Source: Buttiauxella agrestis (GTDB lineage Bacteria > Pseudomonadota > Gammaproteobacteria > Enterobacterales > Enterobacteriaceae). Taken from it: a stretch of DNA of 64,000 nt. Location of the stretch: NCBI RefSeq assembly GCF_900446255.1, contig NZ_UIGI01000001.1, positions 3,870,763 through 3,934,762 on the forward strand. Reading direction: 5' to 3'. Positions 11,564 to 21,900 of this stretch are shown piece after piece. How positions within the stretch are numbered: the first letter of the stretch is position 1; the number at the start of each line of letters is the position of its first letter. The position numbers and the translations under genes were made by a program. The notes below the pieces were generated by a model. It searched no databases and was not told the origin of the DNA. It was given only the letters and a program-made list of their open reading frames with translations.

Positions 11564-12106
11564 TTATTTTTTCAACCAGCCCGCAAACAGCCGCGTCATA
11601 CCTGGCATCCAAATCCAGACCACCAGCGCGACAACCAGCGCATCGTTAATGAAGTGCAACAAAAGCGAGCCATGCCAGGACGGGAAAATCACAGCGGTGA
11701 TTCGCGGGACAACATTGGTGCTGGGGAAGATCACCGCCAGCGTTATCAGGAATTGCTTCCACTTTGCCGGACGTTTTACGGTCGGCGTTTCCGGAGTGAA
11801 CCAAAAAACGTTTTCAGTGCGGACTTCCAGATGATCGTCCTGACTCAGGATCGGTTTGATCTCATCAACGAGTGCCTCCCGCTCCGCCGATTTCGTCCAG
11901 GTGGTGAGATTTTCCAGCGTGTCGAAGCGGATAACGATGTTGTAAACAGCATTTCCCGAGGTTGGGCGAATAACATGTACGCCAAGGTGCCCAGGATAGC
12001 GCGCCGCCGCAGGCATGATTTTCGCGAGCCACTCTTCGTAGCGCGTAGACTGCCCCGGTAGCAGGGCGTGAGTAATCACCAGCGTGACCGTATTATTGTC
12101 AGCCAT
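11564..12106 (-). CDS. ABM-domain protein with C-terminal membrane anchor
   Basis: 180-residue protein. Residues 1-100 resemble an antibiotic-biosynthesis monooxygenase (ABM) dimeric alpha/beta barrel domain (VTLVITHALLPGQSTRYEEWL...GHLGVHVIRP...YNIVIRFDTLENLTTW). The C-terminal part has two hydrophobic segments (about residues 118-133 and 148-170), so it is probably anchored in the inner membrane. Function is not established for this architecture. It lies three bases after the YcaC-like gene and 23 bases before the amidohydrolase. Confidence 0.8.
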   Translation of the reverse strand: MADNNTVTLVITHALLPGQSTRYEEWLAKIMPAAARYPGHLGVHVIRPTSGNAVYNIVIRFDTLENLTTWTKSAEREALVDEIKPILSQDDHLEVRTENVFWFTPETPTVKRPAKWKQFLITLAVIFPSTNVVPRITAVIFPSWHGSLLLHFINDALVVALVVWIWMPGMTRLFAGWLKK

Positions 12107-12109
12107 CTG

Positions 12110-12751
12110 TCAGGCTTTCCGTTCCGATGCGCCATGAACCATGGTGTAGGCGTAATCGACCCCCATGCCATATGCGCCGCTATGCTCGCGCACCAGGTCC
12201 ATCACCGCATCGTAGGTATCGCGGCGTGCCCAATCACGTTGATATTCGAGCAACACTTGCTGCCAGGTGACGGGCACCGCACCAGCTTGCACCATACGGT
12301 CAATCGAGCGCTCGTGTGCGTCCACAGAAGTCCCGCCCGAAGTATCCGTAACGACGTAAACCTCAAATCCTTCTTCCAGCGCCATTAATGCCGGGAAAGT
12401 CAGGCACACTTCAGTCCACAATGCAGAAATCACCAGTTTTTTGCGCCCGGTCGCTTTCACCGCCGCGACAAAAGCGGCGTCCTCCCATGAGTTCATCGAG
12501 GTGCGTTCAATCGGGGTAATTTCAGGATGTACCGCCAGCAGTTCAGGCCAGATGTAGCCGCTAAAGCTTTTGGTTTCAACCGAGGTAAAAATAGTGGGAA
12601 CGTTGAAAATCTTGCCAGCTTTGGCGAGCGCTACCGTGTTGTTTTTCAAGGTCTGGCGATCGATATTAGCAACACCAAACGACATTTGCGGTTGGTGATC
12701 GATAAAGATCAGTGTGGAGTTAGTTGGGTCGAGAAGTTCACGTATAGACAT
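12110..12751 (-). CDS. Isochorismatase-family hydrolase (YcaC-like)
   Basis: 213-residue cysteine hydrolase of the isochorismatase superfamily. Asp18 in IFIDHQP and Cys116 in ALWTEVCLTFPA fit the catalytic Asp and Cys; Arg83 sits where other branches have Lys, as in YcaC itself. The downstream DTSGGTSVDAHERSIDRMVQAGA stretch is also YcaC-like. The physiological substrate is unknown. It is the first gene of the three-gene operon. Its closeness to an ABM protein and an amidohydrolase suggests a small catabolic or detoxifying route, which is an inference. Confidence 0.85.
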   Translation of the reverse strand: MSIRELLDPTNSTLIFIDHQPQMSFGVANIDRQTLKNNTVALAKAGKIFNVPTIFTSVETKSFSGYIWPELLAVHPEITPIERTSMNSWEDAAFVAAVKATGRKKLVISALWTEVCLTFPALMALEEGFEVYVVTDTSGGTSVDAHERSIDRMVQAGAVPVTWQQVLLEYQRDWARRDTYDAVMDLVREHSGAYGMGVDYAYTMVHGASERKA

Positions 12752-12879
12752 CAGGTTTCCTTAAATTTCATCAGATTAATTAAGGAGAAAGCACGCAGTA
12801 CTGCCTCCCAATTGGCATGAGATCTGGAAATGTCTAACTTAATCGGGTCTTAAGCAGGGGGACGAAGAATAAGAATAGC

Positions 12880-12918
12880 ACCGGTTTTCCCCTCCGCCTG
12901 GCAAAAGGGAAACCGGTT
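12880..12918 (-). terminator. Hairpin at the malZ 3' end
   Basis: A long stem (CCGGTTTTCCCC with GGGAAACCGG) lies immediately after the malZ stop on the minus strand. It is followed by a mixed T-rich tract rather than a pure T-run. It probably ends the malZ transcript. Confidence 0.6.
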
Positions 12919-12924
12919 ACAGAA

Positions 12925-14742
12925 TCACTGACAACGCCACACCGAAACAGAAACTTCTGGCAACGAAAGCTGATGATTTTCAAAACTCGCTTCACCTTCA
13001 AGCTGAGTCCAGGCTTTGTTGTTTAGCAATGGCTCCCACGGCAAATTAACCGCCGTTTTTTCACCGCGGTTGATTGCCACCAGTACCCGCTCGCCCTGAT
13101 AGACACGAACAAATACCACCACATCACCCTGAGCATAAATGACCTGGCAACCACCGTGGCGCAAAGCACGACTTTTGTGGCGTAGCTTTCCAAGACGTTG
13201 GTAAAGTGCGAGCAAATCCAGATCCTGATGATCCGGGTTCCACGGGAAAGGCTTGCGGCAGAAGGGATCGTTGTTACCATCGAGGCCCACTTCATCGCCG
13301 TAATAAACGCATGGCACGCCCGGCCAGCAATACAGCCACACCACGGCCAACGGTAAACGTGCGACATCTTTGCCAAGGATCGATTTAAAGCGCGCGGTAT
13401 CATGGCTATCGAGCTGGTTAAACATCCGCAGTTGCTGCTGGTGAGAAAGTCCGGCGCGATACTCATCCATCCACGCCATGCAGGTTTGGGCGTTGATATG
13501 TTGCGGATCGTAGGAAATATCCGTGTTCGCGAGGAATCCCCAGATTGGGAAAGTGAAACCGCGATAGTTCATCGCCGCATCTTCGGCATCGGTCTGCAAC
13601 CATTGACGCGCATCGCCAAAATGCTCGCCCAAAATATACGCTTCCGGGTGGGTTTCTTTTGCCGCTTTGGTGATACCGCTGACATGCAGCAAATTGTTCT
13701 TCGCGCCCCCCGCTTCGCCGAGCATGTGCACCACATCAAGCCGCCAACCGTCGATGCCCCATGGTTCCCGCAACCAGTGGCGCACGATACTGTCTTCGCC
13801 CTGGTAAATTTCGTCAACCAGCGAAGCTGACTGGTAATCAAGCTTGGGCAAACTGGAATAGCCGAGCCAGTCGAGTGCGCGCCCATCTTGGTTATAGCTG
13901 TAAAAATCCCGCCAGGGTGATTGTGGATTGTGGCTGGCCCCAGTGCTGTGCGTTTGCTGGCGATCGAACCATTGATGAGTGTCGCCGCTATGGTTGAATA
14001 CACCGTCGAGCATCAGACGCATACCGTAACGCTGCGTATTTTTCCGCAGCCGCAGGTATGCATGGTCGCCACCAAACTGGACATCAACGTGGCGGTAATC
14101 CTGCGTATCGTATTTATGGACGCTCGGCGCGGTAAATATCGGATTGAGATACAGCGCGGTGACGCCCAGCATCTTGAGATACGGCAGGTGTTCGCTGATA
14201 CCGTCCAGATCGCCGCCATAGAAAGTTGATCCACCAGCGTCAGCGATCAGCGGTTCATTCCAGTCACGCAAGATAATGTCGCGTTTAGCAGCGTGGTGAT
14301 AATAAACCTGATCCTGCTCCGGCGTGCGTTGCTCACTGCGAGCGAAACGATCGGGGAAAATCTGATAGAAAACCTGATCCTGCACCCATTGCGGGCCATC
14401 ATCAGGAAGATCGACCGCAAATTGCTCGAGGCGTGCAGGAGGAATAGAACTCAAACCTTGCGGCGTAAACCAGCGCTGTTTATCCAGCCACAACAGCTTG
14501 AAGCTATAGCGGCGGCGCGGCTGGCCTTCGGATAAATCAATCACTCCGCGCCAGGCGACCACTCCACTTTCAGGAGCCGCTTTCTGACGAGTCATTTGAA
14601 GCGAGGTTTCTTCGTTATCTTTTTCATAGCGCAAAACGACACGCTGCGGTAAGTCAGTGCCGGAAACCCATAACGTGATGTGCAGCTTATCTTTACGTGT
14701 TTGTATGAAAGGGGGCACCGGAAGGTGCCAGGCATTCAACAT
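12925..14742 (-). CDS. malZ: MalZ, maltodextrin glucosidase
   Basis: 605-residue cytoplasmic GH13 enzyme that releases glucose from the reducing end of maltodextrins. An N-terminal beta domain (residues 1-115) precedes the catalytic barrel. GH13 motifs visible are DGVFNHSG (region I), GWRLDVVHM with the nucleophile Asp (region II), ILGEHFG with the acid Glu (region III) and [10 protein letters not shown] (region IV). Length equals E. coli MalZ (605). MalT control is expected from E. coli. Confidence 0.97.
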   Translation of the reverse strand: MLNAWHLPVPPFIQTRKDKLHITLWVSGTDLPQRVVLRYEKDNEETSLQMTRQKAAPESGVVAWRGVIDLSEGQPRRRYSFKLLWLDKQRWFTPQGLSSIPPARLEQFAVDLPDDGPQWVQDQVFYQIFPDRFARSEQRTPEQDQVYYHHAAKRDIILRDWNEPLIADAGGSTFYGGDLDGISEHLPYLKMLGVTALYLNPIFTAPSVHKYDTQDYRHVDVQFGGDHAYLRLRKNTQRYGMRLMLDGVFNHSGDTHQWFDRQQTHSTGASHNPQSPWRDFYSYNQDGRALDWLGYSSLPKLDYQSASLVDEIYQGEDSIVRHWLREPWGIDGWRLDVVHMLGEAGGAKNNLLHVSGITKAAKETHPEAYILGEHFGDARQWLQTDAEDAAMNYRGFTFPIWGFLANTDISYDPQHINAQTCMAWMDEYRAGLSHQQQLRMFNQLDSHDTARFKSILGKDVARLPLAVVWLYCWPGVPCVYYGDEVGLDGNNDPFCRKPFPWNPDHQDLDLLALYQRLGKLRHKSRALRHGGCQVIYAQGDVVVFVRVYQGERVLVAINRGEKTAVNLPWEPLLNNKAWTQLEGEASFENHQLSLPEVSVSVWRCQ

Positions 14743-14800
14743 AATCGTGTCCCCAGATAATTAATTTGCGCCACCTTGCCACAGCGTAGCTGGGGATCAC

Positions 14801-14843
14801 TCATCATTACTATTTTTATTGGGGGTGGAATGCGGGGGTGGAG
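14801..14843. promoter_or_regulatory. Possible MalT-box region upstream of malZ
   Basis: Minus-strand AATGATGAGT partly matches the MalT box (GGGGAKGAGG). Two direct repeats, GGGGGTGGA, start at 14821 and 14834 (13-base period) on the plus strand. MalT regulates malZ in E. coli, but these matches are loose and the assignment is tentative. Confidence 0.3.
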
Positions 14844-14915
14844 AAATTAAGCCGTTTGCTTAATAAGTTAGCGCTACCTATAGTGAGAACATTCTCACTG
14901 CCTGAGGAAATTGAA

Positions 14916-15209
14916 ATGTCTATCGCCCGCAACCTCACCCTGTTTCTTTTCGTCGTTTACTCGGCCAATACACTCGCCAGTTCGCCGTACGAAGGTCTGG
15001 AATTTGGCAAGTATAAACAACAGATTACGGTTGACTTAAAAAAGACCTGCCATCCACAAAAGAAAATGTCGGATGAAGCGTGGGGGAATAAAATCCTCTC
15101 CAACGAAGACAATAAGCGGTATATCCGGGATGCGAGGATTGCTCTGGAGCGCAATAACGAGAAAAACTACTGGGATGCGATAAGTAAGGTCGAGTGCCCG
15201 GAGATGTAG
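14916..15209 (+). CDS. yicS: YicS-like small secreted protein
   Basis: 97-residue protein with an N-terminal signal peptide (MSIARNLTLFLFVVYSANTLAS), giving a periplasmic product of about 75 residues. The mature part contains KTCHPQ..SDEAWGNKILSNEDNK..IRDARIALERNNEKNYWDAISKVECPEM, close to E. coli YicS, with two cysteines that may pair. The start was taken at 14916 because GAGGAA lies just upstream and because it gives the signal peptide; an earlier in-frame ATG at 14838 lacks both. In E. coli yicS is elsewhere on the chromosome. Function is unknown. Confidence 0.85.
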   Translation: MSIARNLTLFLFVVYSANTLASSPYEGLEFGKYKQQITVDLKKTCHPQKKMSDEAWGNKILSNEDNKRYIRDARIALERNNEKNYWDAISKVECPEM

Positions 15210-15260
15210 TGATACGGCGGATGACGTTTTACGCCATCCACCGTTTATCGGTGCTTAAAC

Positions 15261-16637
15261 TCAGCTGTTGCTTTCGCTCGCAGCCAATATCTGGCGCCGC
15301 TTGAACATCCAGCCCACCAGCAGCATGACAATCCATACGCAGCCCACATACAGTGAGATGCGAGTGTCTGGATGCCAGCCAATTAACCCAATAATAAACA
15401 CCAGGAATATCAGGCCAACGATGGTGGTAGCAATCCCACCCGGAACCGGGAATTTCAGCGCTTTGGTTTCTTCCGGTGAAAGCTTGCGACGGAAAGCGAT
15501 TTGCGACAGCAGAATCATTATCCATACCCATACCGTGGCAAAGGTTGCCAGCGATGCAATCACCAGGAAGACGTTTTCTGGAATCAGATAGTTCAGCACC
15601 ACCGCCAGTAACAGCGCGAAGCACATGACTAATACTGTCACCCAAGGAATGCCATGACGTGAAGTTTTAGCGAACACTTTCGGCGCGCTGCCCTGCTCCG
15701 CCATGCCGTGCAACATACGCCCCACGCCAAACACGTCGCTGTTAATCGCTGAAAGGGACGCGGTAATCACCACGAAGTTCAGGATGCCTGCCGCAGCGTT
15801 AATCCCCATATGCTGGAAAGTCAGCACAAACGGGCTACCTTCTGTTCCCACCAGGTTCCACGGGTAAATCGACATGATGACAAACAGCGTGCCCACGTAG
15901 AACACCAGGATACGCAATGGAACGGAGTTGATAGCGCGTGGGATAGATTTTTGCGGATCTTTCGCTTCGCCAGCCGTAATACCGATGATTTCAATGCCGC
16001 CATAGGCAAACATCACCATCTGCAACGACATAATCATGCCTATCCAGCCATTGCTGAAGAAGCCGCCGTTGGTCCACAGATTGTGGATCCCCGTAGCCTG
16101 ACCGCCATTGCCAATCCCCCACACGATGATGCCAATACCGGCAGCAATCATGATGATGATGGTGGCAACTTTAAAGAACGAGAACCAGAATTCAAGCTCG
16201 CCGAACACCTTCACGCTCATCAGGTTGATGGCGCAAATGATTAACACCACGCTCAACACCCAAACCCAATGTGGCACCGCCGGGAACCACAGCCCCATGT
16301 AGATGCCAAACGCGGTGACATCCGCAATTGCCACAATCAGGATTTCGAAACAGTAGGTCCAGCCGGTGATATAGCCTGCCAGCGGGCCGAGGTTATCTTG
16401 CGCGTAGCGAGAGAAAGAACTGGCTGAAGGGTTATGAACCGACATCTCGCCCAGCGCGCGCATAATAATATATGCCGCCACACCACCGATGATGTAAGCC
16501 AGCAACACACTTGGACCAGCCATTTTGATAGCGTCTGCCGAGCCATAAAACAGCCCGGTGCCAATTGCCGAACCCAACGCCATAAAGCGTATGTGCCGGG
16601 TACTCAAGCCGCGCTTGAGCTTATTAGCGTTTTCCAT
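15261..16637 (-). CDS. proY: ProY, APC-family amino acid permease
   Basis: 458-residue permease with about 12 membrane spans, annotated in E. coli as a cryptic proline-specific permease. The N-terminus [34 protein letters not shown] is diagnostic of this APC subgroup. The start at 16637 was chosen because the open frame upstream (66 codons) has no family similarity and covers the terminator-like hairpin. It follows brnQ on the same strand. Confidence 0.94.
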   Translation of the reverse strand: MENANKLKRGLSTRHIRFMALGSAIGTGLFYGSADAIKMAGPSVLLAYIIGGVAAYIIMRALGEMSVHNPSASSFSRYAQDNLGPLAGYITGWTYCFEILIVAIADVTAFGIYMGLWFPAVPHWVWVLSVVLIICAINLMSVKVFGELEFWFSFFKVATIIIMIAAGIGIIVWGIGNGGQATGIHNLWTNGGFFSNGWIGMIMSLQMVMFAYGGIEIIGITAGEAKDPQKSIPRAINSVPLRILVFYVGTLFVIMSIYPWNLVGTEGSPFVLTFQHMGINAAAGILNFVVITASLSAINSDVFGVGRMLHGMAEQGSAPKVFAKTSRHGIPWVTVLVMCFALLLAVVLNYLIPENVFLVIASLATFATVWVWIMILLSQIAFRRKLSPEETKALKFPVPGGIATTIVGLIFLVFIIGLIGWHPDTRISLYVGCVWIVMLLVGWMFKRRQILAASESNS

Positions 16638-16661
16638 TGATTCCACACCCTGCTTAACAAT

Positions 16662-16692
16662 AAAAAAACCACGGAGCAAAGCCCCGTGGTTA
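16662..16692 (-). terminator. Terminator or attenuator between brnQ and proY
   Basis: On the minus strand AACCACGGGGC pairs with GCTCCGTGGTT and is followed by seven T residues. It lies between the brnQ stop and the proY start. It should end much of the brnQ transcript, so proY expression by read-through would be low. Confidence 0.82.
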
Positions 16693-16708
16693 AAGAAAAT
16701 CAAAAATT

Positions 16709-18031
16709 TTAGTGGGCGGTTGAAGCCACCTGTCGCCCTGCGGCGCGGTCCCAAATGATGGCGAGAACCACCATGATCACCGTTGGCGCTAACCATGCCA
16801 GCCCCTGATCGGCCAGAGGCAAACGCGCGGTCCACGCGGGCAAGATATCACTGATTGCCGATGATTTAATCCCATCGAGGATACCAAACAAGGTGCTGAT
16901 GAGCATTGCTGGAGCAATCACGCGGGTTGAGTTATGCCACCACGGACGGGTGAAGCTCAACACCACCAACGCGATACACGGCGGGTAAATTGCCGTCAGC
17001 ACTGGAATTGAAACCTGAATCAGATGGCTTAAACCCAGGTTGGAAACCACCATTGAGAACAGACCCAGGATAAACACCAGCGAGCGATATGACAGTGGCA
17101 AATACTGGCTGAAGAATTCAGCACACGCACAAGTCAGGCCAATTGCCGTGACCATGCAAGCCAGGAAAATCAAAGCTGCGAGGAAGAAGCTACCTGCGCC
17201 ACCGAAGGTATGAGCCACATACGCATGCAGAATTGCGGCACCGTTCGCGTTTTGGTCGGCAACCAATGTTGCGCTGTCTGAACCCAGGCGGAACAGAGCC
17301 AGATAAATCAGCGTTAAGCCAACACCGGCAATCAGGCCAGCCCAAATGGTATAGCGCGTCAGCAGGCGAGATTCAGTCACCCCACGCGAACGCGCGGCGT
17401 TGACAATCACTATGCCGAACACCAGCGACGCCAGGGTATCCATGGTGAGATAACCATTCACGAAGCCGTTTGAGAATGCAGCATTCTGATACGCTTCAGT
17501 CGCCGTGCTGATACCACCCGCAGGCCACAACATTGCGCCCGCAGCCAACGCCAGCAGCGCGACAATTTTTACCGGGGCCAGCACATGGCCAACGGTGTCT
17601 AAAAGTTTGCCCGGATACAGCGAAACGCCGATCACAATCGCAAAGTAAACCAGGCTGTAGATAAACAGCGGTAACTCACCGGTGCCAACCAGCGGGGCAA
17701 TTCCCACTTCAAAAGAAACGGTAGCAGTACGCGGCGTGGCGAACAGCGGCCCAACAGCCAGATAGCAGATAGTGGCTAACAACACACCAGCACGACGGCC
17801 AATTGGCGAGCTGAGGCTATCAATGCCCCCACCGACACGAGCGATGGCGACAATAGTCAGCACCGGCAGGCCTACAGCCGTCACCAGGAAGCCAAGCGAT
17901 GCAATCCAAACGTGTTCACCTGCTTGTAGCCCCACCATAGGAGGGAAAATGATATTGCCTGCGCCGACAAACAGCGCAAAGGTCATAAAGCCCAGTGCGA
18001 GGATGTCTCGAGATTTCAAATGATGGGTCAT
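16709..18031 (-). CDS. brnQ: BrnQ, branched-chain amino acid:cation symporter
   Basis: 440-residue inner-membrane transporter (LIVCS family) for leucine, isoleucine and valine. The N-terminus [31 protein letters not shown] is family-typical, and about 12 hydrophobic segments follow. It lies between phoR and proY in the same orientation, as in E. coli. Confidence 0.96.
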   Translation of the reverse strand: MTHHLKSRDILALGFMTFALFVGAGNIIFPPMVGLQAGEHVWIASLGFLVTAVGLPVLTIVAIARVGGGIDSLSSPIGRRAGVLLATICYLAVGPLFATPRTATVSFEVGIAPLVGTGELPLFIYSLVYFAIVIGVSLYPGKLLDTVGHVLAPVKIVALLALAAGAMLWPAGGISTATEAYQNAAFSNGFVNGYLTMDTLASLVFGIVIVNAARSRGVTESRLLTRYTIWAGLIAGVGLTLIYLALFRLGSDSATLVADQNANGAAILHAYVAHTFGGAGSFFLAALIFLACMVTAIGLTCACAEFFSQYLPLSYRSLVFILGLFSMVVSNLGLSHLIQVSIPVLTAIYPPCIALVVLSFTRPWWHNSTRVIAPAMLISTLFGILDGIKSSAISDILPAWTARLPLADQGLAWLAPTVIMVVLAIIWDRAAGRQVASTAH

Positions 18032-18380
18032 AAAATATTTGCAGCCTGTGGATGTGTGGTGTTGAAAGTATTCAAATTTTTATACCTGTTAACTCGGCAT
18101 AAAAGCGGCAATCAGTAGACTCGACAGCGGAAAATCCTTTCCGGGATCGGTGGAGAAGAATAGTTGTTTGAATTACCACTCATATCCAGTCGGTCTACCA
18201 ATCACAGGGCCGCAATTAAAACGCTTATAGCGTTTGAAGGCAAGAACGGATCTAAAAACCAGATTGATATCCTTAAATTAACAGCATCACCAGTGGATTC
18301 GATTAATCATAGGAAAAGATCATGGTCTTTTGTGTGGTTAAATTATAACCGATTGAGTGTTTTTGATTTACATGTGGGCA

Positions 18381-18411
18381 AAAAAAACACAGGCCAGAAT
18401 ATTGGCCTGTG
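18381..18411 (-). terminator. phoBR intrinsic terminator
   Basis: On the minus strand CACAGGCCA pairs with TGGCCTGTG around a 6-base loop, followed by seven T residues. It lies about 80 bases past the phoR stop. Confidence 0.85.
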
Positions 18412-18441
18412 GAAAGTTATTTTGACACTTATTGCGCTAGT

Positions 18442-18467
18442 GTCGGATGTTGCTTCGCTTATCCGAC
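18442..18467. repeat. REP-like palindromic element
   Basis: GTCGGAT...ATCCGAC flanks a GCTTCGC-type loop, in the style of enterobacterial REP/PU units. A related pair lies at 29771-29843. It sits between phoR and its terminator. Confidence 0.7.
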
Positions 18468-18488
18468 CGACGAAAACTGATTATCGGT

Positions 18489-19781
18489 CTATTTCTCGCT
18501 AACGATTAACCGCTCGGGCAAAACAAAGGAAAACGTCGAACCTTTGCCCGGCTGGCTTTCAATATTCAGACGTGCATCATGGTGGCTTAAAGCATGTTTG
18601 ACTATCGCCAGCCCAAGCCCACTGCCGCCCGTCTGGCGCGAACGCGCTTTGTCGACGCGGTAAAAACGCTCGGTCAGGCGCGGAAGGTGTTCTGCTGAAA
18701 TCCCAGGGCCATTATCCGTCACGCTAAAACTTGCCCCGCCCGCCACGCGTTTCCAGCTCACCGTAATATGCGTGCCTTCTGGCGTATGGTTGACCGCGTT
18801 ATAAACAAGGTTGGAAATCGCACTCCTCAGTTGCTCGTCATTGCCAAAGACTTTCAGCGTGGGGTCGATATCAAATTGTATCGTCTGCCGTTCATGGCTG
18901 AGAGTTTGCGCCTCACGCTCTACAACACGCAGCATCAGCGGCACATCAATCTTTTCATTGAGCACCATCGCCGGAGCGGCTTCTATTTTTGAAAGGGTCA
19001 GAAGCTGCTTAACCAACCCTTCCATGCGCGAAGTTTGCTCGCGCATCGTGCCTAATGCTTTCTCACGCAGCGGTCCTTCAAGCGTCTGGTCCTGCATCAT
19101 CTCCAGATAACCTTGCAGCACCGTGAGCGGCGTTCGCAGTTCGTGACTGACGTTAGCAAAGAAATTACGTCGCGCCCCTTCGAGCTGGTGCATCTGAGTC
19201 ACATCTCGCGCCACCAGCAGCCACTGCTCATCGCTGTAGGGCATCACACGGAACTCCAGATGGCGGCCCGTATTGAGTACCAAAGTTAACGGACGTGAAA
19301 ACTCTTTTTGCGACAGATAGCGAGTAAATTCCGGGTAGCGCAGCAAGTTAAGGATGTTCTGCCCGTTATCGTCCGGCCAGCGTAACCCCAGCAATTGTTG
19401 CGCCAGACCGTTACACCAAAAAATCGTCCCTTCTTCCGTGGTCAGAACCACCGCATCGGGCAGAGATTCGGCTCCGCTACGAAAACGCTTAATCAGATTG
19501 CCTAACTCTTTGCGGCGCTTTTTGTTGCGCAGCTGCATCTGATGAAGACCGTACAACAGGGGATCCCAACTCCCGCGCCCTGGCGGCGGCGTCATACTGC
19601 GATCCACCCACAGCCACCACGATAAACGCAGTAAATTCCAGAAATGCCAAACCAGCAGTCCGGTGACTGCCAGTAATAAAAACCACGGTAAATGGCCGAA
19701 AATAAGACCTAAGATGGCGGCAGGTATGCAACAGAGCACCAGCTCCATCACCAACCTTTTCCATGACAACCTTTCCAGCAC
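18489..19781 (-). CDS. phoR: PhoR, phosphate-regulon sensor histidine kinase
   Basis: 430-residue inner-membrane sensor. Two close N-terminal membrane spans (about residues 10-60) are followed by a PAS domain (about 95-200), the HisKA motif [17 protein letters not shown] with the phospho-accepting His, and the HATPase motifs [21 protein letters not shown] and [10 protein letters not shown]. It phosphorylates or dephosphorylates PhoB according to the Pst/PhoU signal. It lies 22 bases after phoB. Confidence 0.98.
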   Translation of the reverse strand: MLERLSWKRLVMELVLCCIPAAILGLIFGHLPWFLLLAVTGLLVWHFWNLLRLSWWLWVDRSMTPPPGRGSWDPLLYGLHQMQLRNKKRRKELGNLIKRFRSGAESLPDAVVLTTEEGTIFWCNGLAQQLLGLRWPDDNGQNILNLLRYPEFTRYLSQKEFSRPLTLVLNTGRHLEFRVMPYSDEQWLLVARDVTQMHQLEGARRNFFANVSHELRTPLTVLQGYLEMMQDQTLEGPLREKALGTMREQTSRMEGLVKQLLTLSKIEAAPAMVLNEKIDVPLMLRVVEREAQTLSHERQTIQFDIDPTLKVFGNDEQLRSAISNLVYNAVNHTPEGTHITVSWKRVAGGASFSVTDNGPGISAEHLPRLTERFYRVDKARSRQTGGSGLGLAIVKHALSHHDARLNIESQPGKGSTFSFVLPERLIVSEK

Positions 19782-19803
19782 GCGTCACTCTCCTGACAAG
19801 GAA

Positions 19804-20493
19804 TTAAAAGCGGGTTGAGAACCGATAACCCGTACCGCGTACTGTTTGTACCATCCTGTCGTGCCCGCTATGTTCAAGCGCTTTGCGTAACCGCCGAATA
19901 TGTACGTCCACCGTTCGGTCTTCGACATAAACATTGGTGCCCCATACATGATTAAGCAATTGTTCACGGCTATACACCCGCTCCGGGTGCGTCATAAAGA
20001 AGTGTAATAATTTAAATTCTGTTGGCCCCATATCTAATGGGTTCTCACCGGTCATGACGCGGTGCGATGACGGATCCAGGCTCAGTCCGTGCATCTCAAT
20101 CACCTCTTCCACCGCCATCGGAGAGATACGGCGCATCACAGCTTTAATGCGTGCCACCAGCTCCTTCGGGGAAAACGGTTTGGTAATATAGTCATCGGCC
20201 CCAACTTCAAGCCCTCGCACGCGGTCTTCTTCTTCACCACGCGCCGTCAGCATCATGACAGGGATTTCACGTGTTAATGCTTCACGTTTCAGATGCTTAA
20301 TGAATTGAATACCTGAACCACCCGGTAACATCCAGTCCAGTAAAATTAAATCCGGAAAGGGTTCGATAAGCAGATTCACTGCGGCGTCATAATCTTCCGC
20401 TTCTACAGGATGAAAACCGTTTTGTTCGAGCACAAAGCTCACCATTTCACGGATTGGAGCTTCATCTTCTACGACTAAAATACGCTTCGCCAT
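19804..20493 (-). CDS. phoB: PhoB, phosphate-regulon response regulator
   Basis: 229-residue OmpR-type regulator. The receiver domain (residues 1-120) has the acidic pocket VVEDE, the phosphoacceptor Asp in [10 protein letters not shown], and the conserved Lys in [10 protein letters not shown]. The C-terminal winged-helix domain (about 130-229) contains [35 protein letters not shown]. It binds Pho boxes; one lies in its own promoter region and two upstream of phoE in this window. Confidence 0.98.
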   Translation of the reverse strand: MAKRILVVEDEAPIREMVSFVLEQNGFHPVEAEDYDAAVNLLIEPFPDLILLDWMLPGGSGIQFIKHLKREALTREIPVMMLTARGEEEDRVRGLEVGADDYITKPFSPKELVARIKAVMRRISPMAVEEVIEMHGLSLDPSSHRVMTGENPLDMGPTEFKLLHFFMTHPERVYSREQLLNHVWGTNVYVEDRTVDVHIRRLRKALEHSGHDRMVQTVRGTGYRFSTRF

Positions 20494-20552
20494 GATTCGC
20501 CCTGCTCAAGGAATAATTATTGTTGTTTCAATGCGGTGCCATTATGCGTCAG

Positions 20553-20574
20553 ATTTATGACAGATTTATGAAAA
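20553..20574 (-). promoter_or_regulatory. Pho box in the phoB promoter
   Basis: On the minus strand two 11-base direct repeats, TTTTCATAAAT and CTGTCATAAAT, form a nearly ideal PhoB-binding box about 60 bases upstream of phoB. This indicates autoactivation, as known in E. coli. Confidence 0.85.
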
Positions 20575-20682
20575 ACATAAATGCCTGGCGACTCATCACA
20601 ATGAATTATGACACTCAATTGTGTCGTTCTTGCTCATCCGCTTTATAATCCCGCCACGCTTTTTTATGCCAAGGGACAACCA

Positions 20683-21900
20683 ATGCGCATTATTCACACA
20701 TCAGACTGGCATCTTGGTCAAAATTTTTATACCAAAAGCCGTGGGCCGGAGCACCAGGCATTCCTTGAATGGTTGCTGCAAGCCGCAGTCGAGCATGATG
20801 TGGATGCGATAATTGTCGCAGGCGATATTTTTGATACCGGTTCGCCGCCGAGTTACGCGCGCGAATTGTATAACCGTTTTGTGGTGCAACTGCAGCAAAC
20901 CGGCTGTTCCCTTGTAGTGCTGGCGGGAAACCACGATTCCGTCGCCACGCTGAATGAATCTCGCGAATTAATGGCGTGCCTGAATACTTATGTCATCGCC
21001 AGTGCGCGGCATGATGCCAGCCAGCAAGCTATCGTACTCAACACTAAATCGGGGGAACCGGGTGCGATTCTTTGTCCGATTCCGTTCCTGCGCCCCCGGG
21101 ATATTCAAAATAGCCAGGCGGGACTTTCCGGCCACGAAAAGCAGCGTTCATTGATGGAAGCCATCAGCGAACATTACCAGCAGTGTTACAACGCAGCCTG
21201 CGAATTACGGGCGGATACGAGGCTGCCGATTATCGCTACCGGCCATTTAACCACCGTCGGCGTGACCAAAAGTGACGCGGTACGCGATATTTACATCGGC
21301 ACGCTCGATGCTTTCCCGGCGCAGCATTTCCCGGCAGCCGATTACATCGCACTCGGCCATATCCATCGCGCCCAACTCATTGGTGGCACTGAACACATTC
21401 GTTATAGCGGCTCGCCCATCCCGTTAAGTTTTGACGAAACGGGCAAGAGCAAAAGTGTTTATCTGGTTGAGTTTGCCGAAGGCGTGCTTCATGAAGTAAC
21501 TCCGCTGACGGTGCCTGTCAGCCAGCCTTTAGCGGTCATCAAAGGTTCTCTGAGTGAAATCGAACAGCAACTCGCGCAGTGGCGCGATGCACCAGCAGAA
21601 CCCAAAGTTTGGCTGGATATTGAAATCGCTACCGAAGAATATCTGCATGATATGCAACGCCATATTCAGCAATTAACCGAAACGCTCCCCGTCGAAGTGG
21701 TGTTGCTGCGCCGCAGCCGCGAACAGCGCGAGCGCGTTATCGCCCAACAGCATAAAGAAACGCTGAGTGAGCTGACGGTTGAAGAGGTTTTTGAGCGCCG
21801 CCTGGTTCAGGAAGACACTTCCGAAGAACGCGCACAACGTTTGCGAACGCTATTTGCCCAAACGGTGGCGAGCCTGCATGACGTGGAGGAAGAAGCATGA
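20683..21900 (+). CDS. sbcD: SbcD, nuclease subunit of the SbcCD complex
   Basis: 405-residue Mre11-type nuclease that, with SbcC, cleaves DNA hairpins and protein-blocked ends. The phosphoesterase motifs are in order: SDWHLGQ (residue 7 on), [23 protein letters not shown] and LGHIHR, which supply the metal ligands. The start at the ATG of [12 protein letters not shown] was chosen over an upstream frame extension because family members begin here. It overlaps sbcC by four bases (ATGA) and is divergent from phoB. Confidence 0.97.
   Translation: MRIIHTSDWHLGQNFYTKSRGPEHQAFLEWLLQAAVEHDVDAIIVAGDIFDTGSPPSYARELYNRFVVQLQQTGCSLVVLAGNHDSVATLNESRELMACLNTYVIASARHDASQQAIVLNTKSGEPGAILCPIPFLRPRDIQNSQAGLSGHEKQRSLMEAISEHYQQCYNAACELRADTRLPIIATGHLTTVGVTKSDAVRDIYIGTLDAFPAQHFPAADYIALGHIHRAQLIGGTEHIRYSGSPIPLSFDETGKSKSVYLVEFAEGVLHEVTPLTVPVSQPLAVIKGSLSEIEQQLAQWRDAPAEPKVWLDIEIATEEYLHDMQRHIQQLTETLPVEVVLLRRSREQRERVIAQQHKETLSELTVEEVFERRLVQEDTSEERAQRLRTLFAQTVASLHDVEEEA

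Larger units (their letters stand above)
18032..18488. other. brnQ-phoR intergenic region
   Basis: This 457-base stretch contains the brnQ promoter region, a strong minus-strand terminator for phoBR and a single REP-like palindrome (both listed). A plus-strand open frame across it (18164-18502) has no recognisable product, no good SD, and runs through the terminator and REP into phoR, so no gene is called. Confidence 0.6.

Noticed and set aside
18164-18502. 112-codon plus-strand frame upstream of brnQ
   Set aside because: It runs through the phoBR terminator and a REP unit into phoR, has no recognisable domain and no good SD.
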